Assembly: GCA_026709625.1 (NCBI GenBank)
Contig: JAPOSR010000037.1
Location: 1-64,000 of the forward strand
DNA length: 64,000 nt
Source: Chloroflexota bacterium
Lineage (GTDB): Bacteria; Chloroflexota; Anaerolineae; Aggregatilineales; Phototrophicaceae
Reading direction: 5' to 3'
Both the position numbers and the translations under genes were made by a program. This document shows, one piece after another, positions 26,090-35,059 of this stretch (position 1 is its first letter; every line of letters begins with the position of its first letter). The notes beneath the pieces were generated by a model. It worked only from the letters and a program-made list of their open reading frames with translations, searched no databases and was not told the DNA's origin.

Positions 26090-27475
26090 TTAATCAGCTG
26101 TCATCAATACCCGTCCGCCGATGATGTACCACACCGCCGCGCTCGCCGCCAAGCTTATCGCCAGCGCAATCGGCAGCTCCGCGAACAGCGACAGGAATAT
26201 GGACAGGTATGCGCCCAGCGAAATGATGGTTGCGGCTGCGCTTTCTCGCCAGCGCTTCTGGATGCGGAAGATATTGCTGACGAAAGGCAAGCCCATGACA
26301 AAGAGCGCAATGGAAGCCACGCCGATCGCCAAGCCAGCCGGCAGCGCTGTCTCCGCGCCGCCAAAGCCATTGGGCGCTGCCAAGATCGCCCCGCCGGTCA
26401 CCACCCCAATCACCGCGAACATCATCAGCAGCATGTGCAAAATGCTGATGCGCTGGATCGCTTGCCAGAATGTCGCGTCAAAGCTCGCCCCCGAGGCCGT
26501 GCGCATCTCGCTGACTCGTTGGGATATGCGCCGCTGCAAAGCATAAATCACCAAAGCCAGCACCGTGGCAAAGTAGGGAATCGACTGCGGCAGCTGCGAA
26601 GGGATTTCCAGCGAGCCCATACGGATGCCCAGCGCATCGAAGAAACCAAATGTGGACGAAGCGATCATGGTGCCGACAGGCGTGCCGCCACCCAGCGATG
26701 GCGTTACCAGCGCGATAAAACCGCGCCCGTTGGTCATGTCGCGCTGGAACAGCTGCAAATAGCCCATGCTCATGTGGATGCCGCCCAAGCCAGCGAAGAA
26801 GCCGCTGATCAGCAGCGCCATATAGCGGATGCGCTTGACATTGATGCCCACCGATGCCGCCGCTTCCGGGTTTTCGCCGACAGCGCGCAGGTGCATCCCG
26901 ATCGGCATGCGATACAAGAAAAAAGCCACGATGAAGACCGCGATGAAAGCCAGCCAGGTCATCACGCTTTGATTGTCAAAGACGCCGAAGAGAAAACCGC
27001 CCACCAGCGGAATGTCGTTGATGAACTCGGGCAGTTGGACAAAAGGCATCTGCAAGCTGGCCAGGGTGCTGGTGTTGCCGCGGTCGCCAGTCAGCTCAAA
27101 CATGATCGCCACCGTCGCCGAGCTGCCGAAGATATTCAGCGCGATGCCCGACAGAAACAAATCGCCTTTGAGATCCAGATGAAAAAGCGCCAGCACAAAC
27201 GACAGCAGCAGCGAAACACATACGCCCAGCAGCAGACCCAGCCAAGGCCCGACGCTTGTGCCGACTTCCGCGCCAAACCAGTCTTGCGAATAGGCGCTGA
27301 CGACCACGCCGGTGAAGGCGGACGAAAGCATCATGCCTTCGAGGCCGATATTCAGCACCCCGGCTTTTTCTGATATAAGCGCGCCCAGCGAAGGCAGCAG
27401 GATAGGCGTGGTTACGCGCAGTATCGCCGCCAGGAAGACAGCGCTGAAGATTCCGTCAATCACATTTTCAAACAT
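26090..27475 (-). CDS. BMP-type ABC transporter permease 2 with extended C-terminus
   Basis: 461 aa. Residues 1-320 are a normal BmpC/NupQ-type permease (TPILLPSLGALISEKAGVLNIGLEGMML, AVGENPEAAASVGINVKRIRY, GFIALVTPSLGG). Instead of stopping there, the chain continues with about 130 residues holding four further hydrophobic segments (from ISILHMLLMMFAVIGVV to ALAISLAASAAVWYIIGG). Such transporters carry nucleosides or related compounds. The start overlaps the preceding permease gene by eight bases. The purpose of the extra segments is unknown. Confidence 0.88.
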   Translation of the reverse strand: MFENVIDGIFSAVFLAAILRVTTPILLPSLGALISEKAGVLNIGLEGMMLSSAFTGVVVSAYSQDWFGAEVGTSVGPWLGLLLGVCVSLLLSFVLALFHLDLKGDLFLSGIALNIFGSSATVAIMFELTGDRGNTSTLASLQMPFVQLPEFINDIPLVGGFLFGVFDNQSVMTWLAFIAVFIVAFFLYRMPIGMHLRAVGENPEAAASVGINVKRIRYMALLISGFFAGLGGIHMSMGYLQLFQRDMTNGRGFIALVTPSLGGGTPVGTMIASSTFGFFDALGIRMGSLEIPSQLPQSIPYFATVLALVIYALQRRISQRVSEMRTASGASFDATFWQAIQRISILHMLLMMFAVIGVVTGGAILAAPNGFGGAETALPAGLAIGVASIALFVMGLPFVSNIFRIQKRWRESAAATIISLGAYLSIFLSLFAELPIALAISLAASAAVWYIIGGRVLMTAD

Positions 27476-29168
27476 CGCTGGCCTCCGCCTGGGTCAACGC
27501 ATGCCCGGCTTCATCGATGTCCGCGCGCTTTTGCCGAGCCTGGAAGAAGCTCACCAGCGCCTCGGCTGTGATCAGCAAGATGATGATGGCTTGGATCATC
27601 CGCACCACCTCAAAGCTGACATTGGCATCGCGCTCCATGAATTGCGCGCCAGCCCGCAGATACGCATAAAGCAAGCCCGTAAAAGGCACGACCAGCACAT
27701 TCAAACGAGCCAGCAGCGCCACCACCACCCCTTCAAAAGCCAGCGCGAACGAGATATTGAGGATCAACTGGCGGTGAATGCCATTCGCCAGGTGCATGCC
27801 AGCCAAGCCAGCCACGATGCCGCTGATGGCCATCACCAGCATAATCGTGCGCCGCGAATTCACGCCGCCATAATCAGCAAAGCGCAGGTTGCTGCCGATG
27901 ATGCGGATCTCGTAACCCAGTGGCGTGCGGCGAATCAACAGCCACGCCAGAAACACCACCACAACCAGGATGAACACAGCAATCGTAACCTGCGTCTTGT
28001 CGACAATGACCGGCAAAACAGCATTGGCGGTGAACTTCTCCGAAGCGACATAACCGGCTGTGGGCGGCTTCAACTGAAAATTGAGCACCATCTCGAAGAA
28101 GCGCGTGGCGATTACATTCAGCATCAGCGTCGAAACGAGTTCGTTTGCGCCCAAATAGGCTTTTAGTGCGCCGGGGATCAATCCATAGGCAAAGCCGGCC
28201 GTGCTGGCAGCCAAGATGATGAAGGGAATCAAAATGACGCCCGGCACATTGGGCGAGTTGAGCGCGATGATGCCGCTGACCAGCGCGCCAAAATATAGCT
28301 GTCCCTCTGCGCCGAGGCTGAATTGCTGGGCGCGGAAGACAATCGCAAAACTCAAGCCCAGCAAGATGAGCGTTATAGCGTCCTGAATCCACACGCCCCA
28401 GCGATTGACCCGTTCAATGGGACCCAGCAGCAACGCCTCAAAAGCCAGGCGTGACTGATTCACCGCTTCGGAAAAAGTCGTGGCGGCGCTGATGTCTTCG
28501 GGGCGGGCATAGAGCGTATAGACGCCATCGGCTGGCAAGACATAGCCTTCGATCACCGCGTCTTTGCTGCTGACCAAGTCGTCGAAGGTCGCGTCGACCT
28601 GCGCTTCGCTGGCTGAGTCGGCAGATGCCAATGCCGAGCCCGCTTCATCGCGCAGCTCCACCAGCATATCGACAGGCGAGCGGCGGTTTTTGGCATAAGC
28701 CAGCAGCGAGACGACATCGCCAGCCCCCCCGGCAAATGTCCAGGCGACCTCGCTGACCGGCTCGACGACATTGGGTTTGTTGAATTCGCCGCCGCGCGCC
28801 CGGTTGTAGCGCAAATCGACCTCATCATTGTCGACTGGCTCAGCCTCGCTTATCACCTGCACGCGAAATTCACCCCGCTCGAAGCGGCTGGCTTCGTCCA
28901 GGCTAAAGATGAATGTAACCAGAAAACCCAGCAGCAAAGCCACGATCACAGTCAACAAAACGCGGATTGCCCCGCGCCGCAGCTCGACCACAAACAGCAA
29001 GATGCACAGGCCCACCAGCACATTGACCAGCAGGATATTCTGCCAGGTGGCTGTGCCCGTCATTTTTTCGACCGAGCCGCCAAACATAGTCTGCGTTATG
29101 AAGAGCGTTGCCGCTGCGCCAGCGAATATCCCCACCAGCAGCAGCGCTTGTCTGCGCGCGAAATTCAT
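27468..29168 (-). CDS. BMP-type ABC transporter permease 1 with large extracellular domain
   Basis: 566 aa, against about 350 for the family. Three N-terminal membrane helices (residues 5-25, 43-61, 68-90) are followed by a soluble region (about 95-255). The canonical permease core then begins at ITLILLGLSFAIVFRAQQFSLGAEGQLY and includes EIRIIGSNLRFADYGGVNSRR. The soluble region contains GDVVSLLAYAKN, PVDMLVELRDEAGSALA and GYVLPADGVYTLYARPED, the order of strands seen in pre-peptidase C-terminal (PPC) beta-sandwich domains. It should lie outside the membrane and may dock the binding protein or a polymer. The stop and the neighbouring starts overlap, showing tight coupling. Confidence 0.85.
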   Translation of the reverse strand: MNFARRQALLLVGIFAGAAATLFITQTMFGGSVEKMTGTATWQNILLVNVLVGLCILLFVVELRRGAIRVLLTVIVALLLGFLVTFIFSLDEASRFERGEFRVQVISEAEPVDNDEVDLRYNRARGGEFNKPNVVEPVSEVAWTFAGGAGDVVSLLAYAKNRRSPVDMLVELRDEAGSALASADSASEAQVDATFDDLVSSKDAVIEGYVLPADGVYTLYARPEDISAATTFSEAVNQSRLAFEALLLGPIERVNRWGVWIQDAITLILLGLSFAIVFRAQQFSLGAEGQLYFGALVSGIIALNSPNVPGVILIPFIILAASTAGFAYGLIPGALKAYLGANELVSTLMLNVIATRFFEMVLNFQLKPPTAGYVASEKFTANAVLPVIVDKTQVTIAVFILVVVVFLAWLLIRRTPLGYEIRIIGSNLRFADYGGVNSRRTIMLVMAISGIVAGLAGMHLANGIHRQLILNISFALAFEGVVVALLARLNVLVVPFTGLLYAYLRAGAQFMERDANVSFEVVRMIQAIIILLITAEALVSFFQARQKRADIDEAGHALTQAEASDV

Positions 29169-30706
29169 GCGTATCGCTCCATTTCTGTCCGCTCTTGCCG
29201 CTCGGCTCCCAGCATATAGTAGCCGATGCGCTCTTCGGTCAGCCGCTCATCGTTGGGGAAGATACCGACAATCTCGCCCTCGTACATGACCATGATGCGG
29301 TCGGAGAGCTTCATCACCTCTTGCAGGTCGGCGGAGATCAAGAGAATGGCCAAGCCATCGGTGCGCTGGTCGACGAGCTGTTGATGGATGAATTCAATCG
29401 CGCCGATATCGACGCCGCGCGTGGGCTGGGCGGCGATGAGCAATTTGGGCGAGGACGACAGCTCGCGCGCCACCACCACCTTCTGCATATTGCCGCCAGA
29501 AAGCGCGCTGACAGGAATGGCGGCATCGGGCGCGACAATGTTGAATTGCCTGATCATGTCTGCGCCGTTCACATCAATGGCGTTGATGTCCAGCAAGCCG
29601 CGGCGCGTAAAGGGCTCGCGGTAATAGCGGTCGATGATCAGATTGTCGGCGATGGACGACCACAGGGCGACGCCATTGGTCAGGCGGTCTTCGGGGATAT
29701 GCGCCACATTGCGCTCGCGCACCGAGCGTGGACCTCGCCCCAGGATCTGCTCGCCGCCGATATAGGCTTCGCCAGTGGTGGGCGGCCGCAAGCCCGTCAG
29801 CACTTCCGCCAGCTCGGTTTGCCCATTGCCCTCGACGCCGGCGATGCCCAGGATCTCGTTCTCATAGACATTGAAGCGGACCTGTTTGAGCAGTTGATGC
29901 CCGCTGCTGTCGGCATAGGTGAGGTCATCCACTCGCAGCACGGGGGCGCCTCGCGTAACTGGTGGGCGGTCGACCTGCATGAACACTTCGCGCCCGACCA
30001 TCATGCGCGCCAGCTCGCGTTCGCTGGTTTCCGCTGTGTTGACCGTGCCCACCTGGCGAGCGTCGCGCATGACCGTCACGCGGTCGCTGATTTCGATAAC
30101 TTCCTTGAGCTTGTGCGTGATGAAAATCACAGTCTTGCCACCTTCGACCAGGTTGCGGATCGCTGTGAAGAGGTCAATCGTCTCGCTGGGAGTCAGGACG
30201 GCGGTCGGCTCGTCCAAGATGAGGATTTCCGCGCCACGATACAGCGCTTTGAGGATTTCCACGCGCTGACGCATGCCCACGGGGATGTCGGCGATCTTGG
30301 CGTTGGGATTGACGAACAAGCCGTAATCGCGCGAAAGCTGCTCGGTATCGGTGGCGGCGCGCGAGAAGTCGATCTGGACACCCTGTTTAGTTTCGCGATT
30401 GAGGATGATGTTCTGCGCCACGCTGAAAGAATCGACCAGCATGAAATTTTGATGCACCATGCCGATGCCCAGTTCAATCGCCGCCTGCGGATTGGGGATT
30501 TGCACTTGCTGGTCGTGAATAGTTATCGTGCCGTCGGATGGCTGCTCCAAGCCATAGAGGATTTTCATCAGCGTGGATTTGCCAGCGCCGTTCTCGCCGA
30601 CCAAGGCGTGAATCTCGCCCTGCTCGACGCGAAAACTGATGTCGTCGTTGGCATGCACGCCGTTGGGGTAGATCTTGTGGATGTTCTGCGTTTCGATGAT
30701 TGACAT
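29165..30706 (-). CDS. BMP-type ABC transporter ATPase (two nucleotide-binding domains)
   Basis: 513 aa with two ABC domains, as in NupO/RbsA-like proteins. The first is complete: Walker [10 protein letters not shown] (about residues 37-45), signature-type [13 protein letters not shown] and Walker [11 protein letters not shown]. The second has the degenerate Walker [10 protein letters not shown] and signature [15 protein letters not shown]. It powers import through the two permeases encoded next. It overlaps permease 1 by ATGA. The binding protein gene of the operon lies upstream but is separated from it by an inserted methyltransferase gene. Confidence 0.93.
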   Translation of the reverse strand: MSIIETQNIHKIYPNGVHANDDISFRVEQGEIHALVGENGAGKSTLMKILYGLEQPSDGTITIHDQQVQIPNPQAAIELGIGMVHQNFMLVDSFSVAQNIILNRETKQGVQIDFSRAATDTEQLSRDYGLFVNPNAKIADIPVGMRQRVEILKALYRGAEILILDEPTAVLTPSETIDLFTAIRNLVEGGKTVIFITHKLKEVIEISDRVTVMRDARQVGTVNTAETSERELARMMVGREVFMQVDRPPVTRGAPVLRVDDLTYADSSGHQLLKQVRFNVYENEILGIAGVEGNGQTELAEVLTGLRPPTTGEAYIGGEQILGRGPRSVRERNVAHIPEDRLTNGVALWSSIADNLIIDRYYREPFTRRGLLDINAIDVNGADMIRQFNIVAPDAAIPVSALSGGNMQKVVVARELSSSPKLLIAAQPTRGVDIGAIEFIHQQLVDQRTDGLAILLISADLQEVMKLSDRIMVMYEGEIVGIFPNDERLTEERIGYYMLGAERQERTEMERYA

Positions 30707-30708
30707 GG

Positions 30709-30742
30709 CGCTTCACCACAGAGGAACGGAGGACACAGAGAA
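30709..30742. repeat. Short dispersed sequence of the CCACAGAGG..GACACAGAG type
   Basis: The gap upstream of the ATPase gene contains ACCACAGAGG and GGACACAGAGAA. A diverged inverse copy (CTGTGCCCTCTGCGTCTCAGTGGC) lies at about 40853-40877. Both are intergenic. Family membership is a guess from these two. Confidence 0.35.
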
Positions 30743-30772
30743 AATTGCCAGTTCAAATCAAACTATTGCAAC

Positions 30773-31747
30773 TTAGCCAAGACTATCATATCCGCTACAG
30801 TTGCGCCCGCTCGCCTGCGCGGCTTGTATCACGGAATCGCTGCTCCCCAGCCACTTCTTGGCGAAATCGACAAACTCTGGGTTGCGCTCGATAGCGACAA
30901 ACTCCGCCCCAAGCTGCCTGGCGACCACGCATTCTGAACCCGAGCCAGCGAATGGGATGAGCACCCGGCCGCCCGCGCCATTGATGCGCGACTGCAAGAG
31001 ACGGCGCGTCAGCGACATGGGCTTCTGCGTGGGGTGTTTGAGTGTATCGTGGTCACGATGCGCTGCCAGCTCGCTCGGCGGAAACACCTGATGATCGCAG
31101 GTACGGCACATAAACCACCGTTCGCTGCGACCAGCGCCGCCAGCCAGCGCCGGCGTCTTGATCACATCACGTGGCTGCGCGCCATTTTTGTGGGCAGCAT
31201 AAATTGTCGGCCTGCCAGAAGCGCCAAAGCGCGATGGCGTGCCCTTGCGTATCTTGCCGGCAGCTTTGCGGTATGATTCTGTGTAGGGTTCGCGGATTTG
31301 GTCAATCTCAAGGTCAGGGCGCGGTCGGCCTGGTTTCCACAGGCACAGGATAGTCTCGTGCGACCGCTGCCAAAACTTGAGCGAGGGCACAGTTTTGTTC
31401 GTGTAATGCCACACCAGCCAGCGCTGCTCGTCGACTGGAAAGCGGGCTGCGACTCGAGCAACGATCTCCGGAAATCCATATAGATAAATCAGCCCATCGT
31501 CCGCGAGCAGCCGAAAGCAATCGCCGAGCCAGCCCAAGGCCCAATTCACATACTCGTCAATTGGCATGACTTCATCATCGTTGCCAAAGTCCTTGCCGAT
31601 GTTGTAGGGTGGATCGACGATGATGACATCGAACACGCGGCCACTTCGAACTAGCTTACGCAGCTCCTCGACCGCATCGCCTTGGATGAGTCGGTCCGCC
31701 GCAACCGCTCCAAGAGGATGCGCATTGGACATCGACAGCTGCCTCAT
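30773..31747 (-). CDS. Orphan beta-class DNA methyltransferase with zinc-finger-like insert
   Basis: A 324-aa N6-adenine/N4-cytosine methyltransferase. Motif IV DPPYN is at about residues 45-49, and the AdoMet motif FAGSGS is near 268-273, so it is beta class. The stretch MCRTCDHQVFPPSELAAHRDHDTLKH has CxxC and His pairs that could bind zinc. No restriction gene adjoins it, so it may be a solitary regulator of DNA methylation or a remnant of a mobile system. It is inserted between the BMP binding-protein gene and the ATPase gene of one transport operon. The start is uncertain (31747 or 31732). Confidence 0.87.
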   Translation of the reverse strand: MRQLSMSNAHPLGAVAADRLIQGDAVEELRKLVRSGRVFDVIIVDPPYNIGKDFGNDDEVMPIDEYVNWALGWLGDCFRLLADDGLIYLYGFPEIVARVAARFPVDEQRWLVWHYTNKTVPSLKFWQRSHETILCLWKPGRPRPDLEIDQIREPYTESYRKAAGKIRKGTPSRFGASGRPTIYAAHKNGAQPRDVIKTPALAGGAGRSERWFMCRTCDHQVFPPSELAAHRDHDTLKHPTQKPMSLTRRLLQSRINGAGGRVLIPFAGSGSECVVARQLGAEFVAIERNPEFVDFAKKWLGSSDSVIQAAQASGRNCSGYDSLG

Positions 31748-31800
31748 GGCGCGCTATTCATAGAATTTTGCCAAAGGGCGACAGACAACACATAGAAACA

Positions 31801-31827
31801 GAGCCTGCCACGCCGAGCAGCAGGCTC
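31801..31827 (-). terminator. Terminator after the BMP binding-protein gene
   Basis: GAGCCTGC / GCAGGCTC, a perfect 8-bp stem with an 11-base loop, 26 bases after the stop codon of the minus-strand binding-protein gene, followed on that strand by TGTTTCT. It would separate that gene from the methyltransferase. Confidence 0.65.
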
Positions 31828-31852
31828 CTTGTTTCGGCGCGGGATGGGCAAA

Positions 31853-32998
31853 CTACATATCGCCCATCATCATGTCGCCGAGGGTCATCCCAGCTGTTGA
31901 CATATCGGCGCAGGTAGCGCCCACAGCCGCCATCATATCTTCGCTGGTGAACACGGTCTGCACTTCGATATCGCCATTGACCACCGCCGCCTCAGCCGCA
32001 TCGAGCATGGCTTTGATGTCGTCGGAGGTGGCAGCATCGTAAAATTCGTTCTTCGCCAAGCCAACGCCGCCTTCGGGGATGCCTAGGCTCTCGGCGCTGC
32101 CATAAGGAAGCTCGCCATCCAGGTGCAGGGTGATGGCGCGGAAGATCGAGTTATCGACATTCTTGAGCATGCTGGTCAAGATGCGCTCGGCTTGGTCGGG
32201 GTCGGTTTCGGCGACGATGGCAGCCTGGTCGCTGTCGACGCCGATCGCATAATGCCCTTGCTCATGCGCAGCTTCAAAGACGCCAACGCCCGAGCCGCCA
32301 GCGATCTGGAAGACGATGTCCGCGCCCTGCTCGTACATAGCCAGCGTGATTTCTTTGGCGCGCGCCGGGTCGTTCCAGCTGCCGGCGTATTGCACGATGC
32401 TCTGCGTATCGGGATTGACCAAGCAAGCGCCCTGCTCGTAACCGACGATGAAGTCATCGATGACGGGGATCTGCTGCCCGCCGACCGCGCCGATGATCGG
32501 GGCGTCGTTCGTGCCTTCCATCATGCTGGCGGTGATGGCGGCGGCATATACGCCAGCCAGAAAGGAGCCCTGGTTTTGCGCATAGGTCATCGAATAGACA
32601 TTGGCGCAGCCCTCGACGCAGATATCCGCGTTGTCATAGGGCATGGGCGCATCATAGAAAATGAACTGCTTGTCGGGATACAAGTGCGCGTTGGCAGCCA
32701 AATAGTCGATCATCTGGAAGGTGCCGGCGACGAGGATGTCGTAGGAATCGCTGTCGGACATGACATCCAGCAAGCCCGGCTCCCAGTTGGCGGGGTCGAT
32801 GCCCAGCTCGACAGTGTCAATATCGATATCGTATTCATCGGCGACGGCGTCCATGCCGCGTTGCGCGCTGTCGAAGAAGGACTTATCGCCCAGTGTGCCG
32901 TTGACCACCGAAACCACGCGCAGGGGATCCTGGGCGGCTGCGGCAAAGGCGGTCAAGAAGACGAGCGCAATGACCAATAAAAAACTCAGCTTTCTCAT
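31853..32998 (-). CDS. BMP-family substrate-binding protein of the nucleoside-type importer
   Basis: A 381-aa exported protein: signal peptide MRKLSFLLVIALVFLTAFAAAAQ, then VVSVVNGTLGDKSFFDSAQRGMDAVADEYDI, SYDILVAGTFQMIDYLAA and YAQNQGSFLAGVYAAAIT, all typical of BMP/PnrA-like binding proteins. The C-terminus is Met-rich (GMTLGDMMMGDM). The ATG at 32998 has GGAGGAA upstream. It is read before the ATPase and permease genes, though a terminator-like hairpin and a methyltransferase now lie between. Upstream, 33000-33288 holds no gene that I can support. Confidence 0.9.
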   Translation of the reverse strand: MRKLSFLLVIALVFLTAFAAAAQDPLRVVSVVNGTLGDKSFFDSAQRGMDAVADEYDIDIDTVELGIDPANWEPGLLDVMSDSDSYDILVAGTFQMIDYLAANAHLYPDKQFIFYDAPMPYDNADICVEGCANVYSMTYAQNQGSFLAGVYAAAITASMMEGTNDAPIIGAVGGQQIPVIDDFIVGYEQGACLVNPDTQSIVQYAGSWNDPARAKEITLAMYEQGADIVFQIAGGSGVGVFEAAHEQGHYAIGVDSDQAAIVAETDPDQAERILTSMLKNVDNSIFRAITLHLDGELPYGSAESLGIPEGGVGLAKNEFYDAATSDDIKAMLDAAEAAVVNGDIEVQTVFTSEDMMAAVGATCADMSTAGMTLGDMMMGDM

Positions 32999-33288
32999 GT
33001 TGTTCCTCCGTTTGGGGTTAGCCGTGTCAGCCTGGTTGCTGATGCGCGTAGTATAAACAAACAAGCCGCGAATGGCAAAAGGCAGGAGCGCGCCGCTGGC
33101 TATGTTCCCTGGCGGCCAAATGGATAAGCGACATGGTGCGAAATTCCTCATTGACGCGGTGTAGAAACAGCAAGCGACAAACAGGAGGCTAGCATGCGCG
33201 ACCGCTGCATGCCTTATGTGATCTATTTTGACAACATTCGCGCTCACTGCGCTTCTGATACAATCAATGTGTGGGATGTGAGGTTGTC

Positions 33289-33935
33289 ATGGAACTGAGC
33301 ATCGCAACAGCCAGGAAACGCCACGCCGTCTCGCTCGCAAACGCGACCCGGTTCCTTGCCCTATCATGTTTGGCATGGCTCAGCGTGGACACGATCGTCT
33401 GGGTGGCTTGGGACGACGTCCGCCCCTTCGCTTCTGCCCCGTGGCTGATTAACGCAATGCAATACGCCAGCACAATCATCGTTTTCGCCGGCGTCCAGCG
33501 CTGGCTGATGCGCCGCTGGCTGCGCGTCCAACCGCCCGGCTGGCTGGGCTGCAGCATCGCCGGGGCCTTGGCTGGCGCGGCCGGCTATATTCTCTTCAGA
33601 AGCGCCGTGCCCGCGCCCTATGAGTTTTGGCAATATATGCGCTATTCGCCGCCACCTGAGCCATTTACCTGTTCGCCAAAGACGTCTACTTTGGCTTGAG
33701 CGACTTCTTCAAATACGGCGTCGTCGCCTTCTGCCAGTTTTTGGCTTTTCCGCGCCAGTGGCAAGGGCGGCGGCTGTGGCTGGTGGCGGCCTGCGTCGCC
33801 GCGCCGCTTTGGCATGTCAGCGAATCGGTTGTCGCGGTGATGATCTTGTCGCTGGCGCTGGCGTACATAACAGCGAATGCCCATTTTGCCTCCACCCCGG
33901 CCCCCTCCCCCAACATGAGGGAGGGGAGGCTTTAA
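33289..33935 (+). CDS. Membrane protein of unknown function, frameshifted
   Basis: A small hydrophobic protein with about five membrane segments. The first part starts at the ATG at 33289 (GAGG five bases upstream) and would end at 33699 after a nonsense tail. One missing G at 33660 would turn PPPEPFTC into PPPEAIYLFAKDVYFGLSDFFKYGVVAFCQ and continue through AAPLWHVSESVVAVMILSLALAYIT to 33935. The last codons overlap a palindromic repeat. I do not recognise the family. It is divergent from the BMP binding-protein gene. Confidence 0.6.
33901..33931. repeat. G/C-rich palindromic interspersed repeat, copy 5
   Basis: Stem CCCCTCCC (33902-33909) / GGGAGGGG (33919-33926), followed by AGGCTTTAACC, shared with the copy at 7252. 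It overlaps the end of the membrane-protein gene. Confidence 0.65.
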
Positions 33936-34013
33936 CCTCGCAGCGAATGGGCTTCAATCAAGGGGCTACCGGGCAAGTCGTTGCAATTTATGCTCAAATC
34001 CGCGCTCAACTAG

Positions 34014-34050
34014 CTCCCCTTCCCTCCTTGTGGGGGCAAGGGGCCGGGGA
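34014..34050. repeat. G/C-rich palindromic interspersed repeat, copy 6
   Basis: 37 bases nearly identical to 15619-15655, located 70 bases before the nucleoside hydrolase gene. With copy 5 it fills much of the 184-base gap. Confidence 0.75.
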
Positions 34051-34119
34051 GAGTTGCGCGCCTCTGTGCTGAATATCTGGTTACAATACAGCCTAAACAC
34101 CCAGGCAAGGAGTCGCCTC

Positions 34120-35052
34120 ATGAAATTACTGATAGATACCGATGCTGGCGTGGATGACGCTCAAGCCATCATGCTGGCGCTTTGCGAACCAGGCGTGGAT
34201 GTCGTCGGCATCACCACATTGACCGGCAATGTGCATATCCGCCAGGTCAATCCCAATGTGCTGACGATTTTGGAAGTCATGAACCGCGATGCGCCTGTGT
34301 ATGCGGGCTGCGACCGCCCCCTCGTCCAGCCCTGGGAAGACGCCGCCGAGGTCCATGGCCGCGATGGCTTGGGCGACTACCGCGACCGTCCCAAATTGAC
34401 GCGAACGCTGCAAAGCGAACATGCTGTGCCGGCGCTGCTGCGACTGTCGCGCGAATATGCGGGTGAATTGACCTTGATCGCGCTGGGACCCTTGACCAAT
34501 ATCGCCATGGCTATCCGCCTCGACCCCGACTTCCCCGCGCGAATAGCGCATTTCGCTTTCATGGGCGGCACCATCGCCGCGCAAGGCAACACGCCTGTCG
34601 TCACCGCCGAATACAATATCTGGACTGACCCAGAAGCCGCCGTTATCACGCTGGACGCTTTCCCGCAAGCCACCATGCTCAGCTGGGAGACGACCCTCGC
34701 CCACGGCTTCGCTTGGGACCAGTTCAACCAACTTTGCGAAATCGACACAGTCAATGGGCGTTTTTTTCGCGCTATCTCGCAGGCGACTGCCGAGCGCTTG
34801 CAGAACAGCTATGCGCGGCCGGCTTATCTGCTGCCCGATCCGCTGGCGATGGCGGTCACCCTGCGTCCCCAGCTCATCCAGCAGAGCGCAAAGCATCATG
34901 CCACGGTCGAGCTGCACGGCGCACTCACGCGCGGGCAAACCGTCATCGACTACACAGGCATCAGCGGCAAAGCGACCAACGTCAACATCGTGCAGGCGCT
35001 GGACACCGCCGGCGTGCATGCCATGTTCGTCGATGCGCTGAGCGCCAGCTGA
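34120..35052 (+). CDS. Nucleoside hydrolase, IunH family
   Basis: A 310-aa protein: DTDAGVDDAQAIMLAL is the Ca-binding N-terminus (A replaces the usual P), with LIALGPLTNIAMAIRL and FMGGTI following. The position of the catalytic His in many members (HDPLA) reads PDPLAMAV here, so this is a His-less subgroup. AAGGAG precedes the ATG at 34120. It is followed after eight bases by an M42-type peptidase gene. It hydrolyses a ribonucleoside or related N-glycoside. The base preference cannot be read from sequence. Confidence 0.88.
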   Translation: MKLLIDTDAGVDDAQAIMLALCEPGVDVVGITTLTGNVHIRQVNPNVLTILEVMNRDAPVYAGCDRPLVQPWEDAAEVHGRDGLGDYRDRPKLTRTLQSEHAVPALLRLSREYAGELTLIALGPLTNIAMAIRLDPDFPARIAHFAFMGGTIAAQGNTPVVTAEYNIWTDPEAAVITLDAFPQATMLSWETTLAHGFAWDQFNQLCEIDTVNGRFFRAISQATAERLQNSYARPAYLLPDPLAMAVTLRPQLIQQSAKHHATVELHGALTRGQTVIDYTGISGKATNVNIVQALDTAGVHAMFVDALSAS

Positions 35053-35059
35053 AAAACCC

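Noticed and set aside
29108..30703. A 531-codon plus-strand open frame
   Set aside because: It is fully antisense to the ABC ATPase with its intact Walker and signature motifs. High GC makes such long shadows common.
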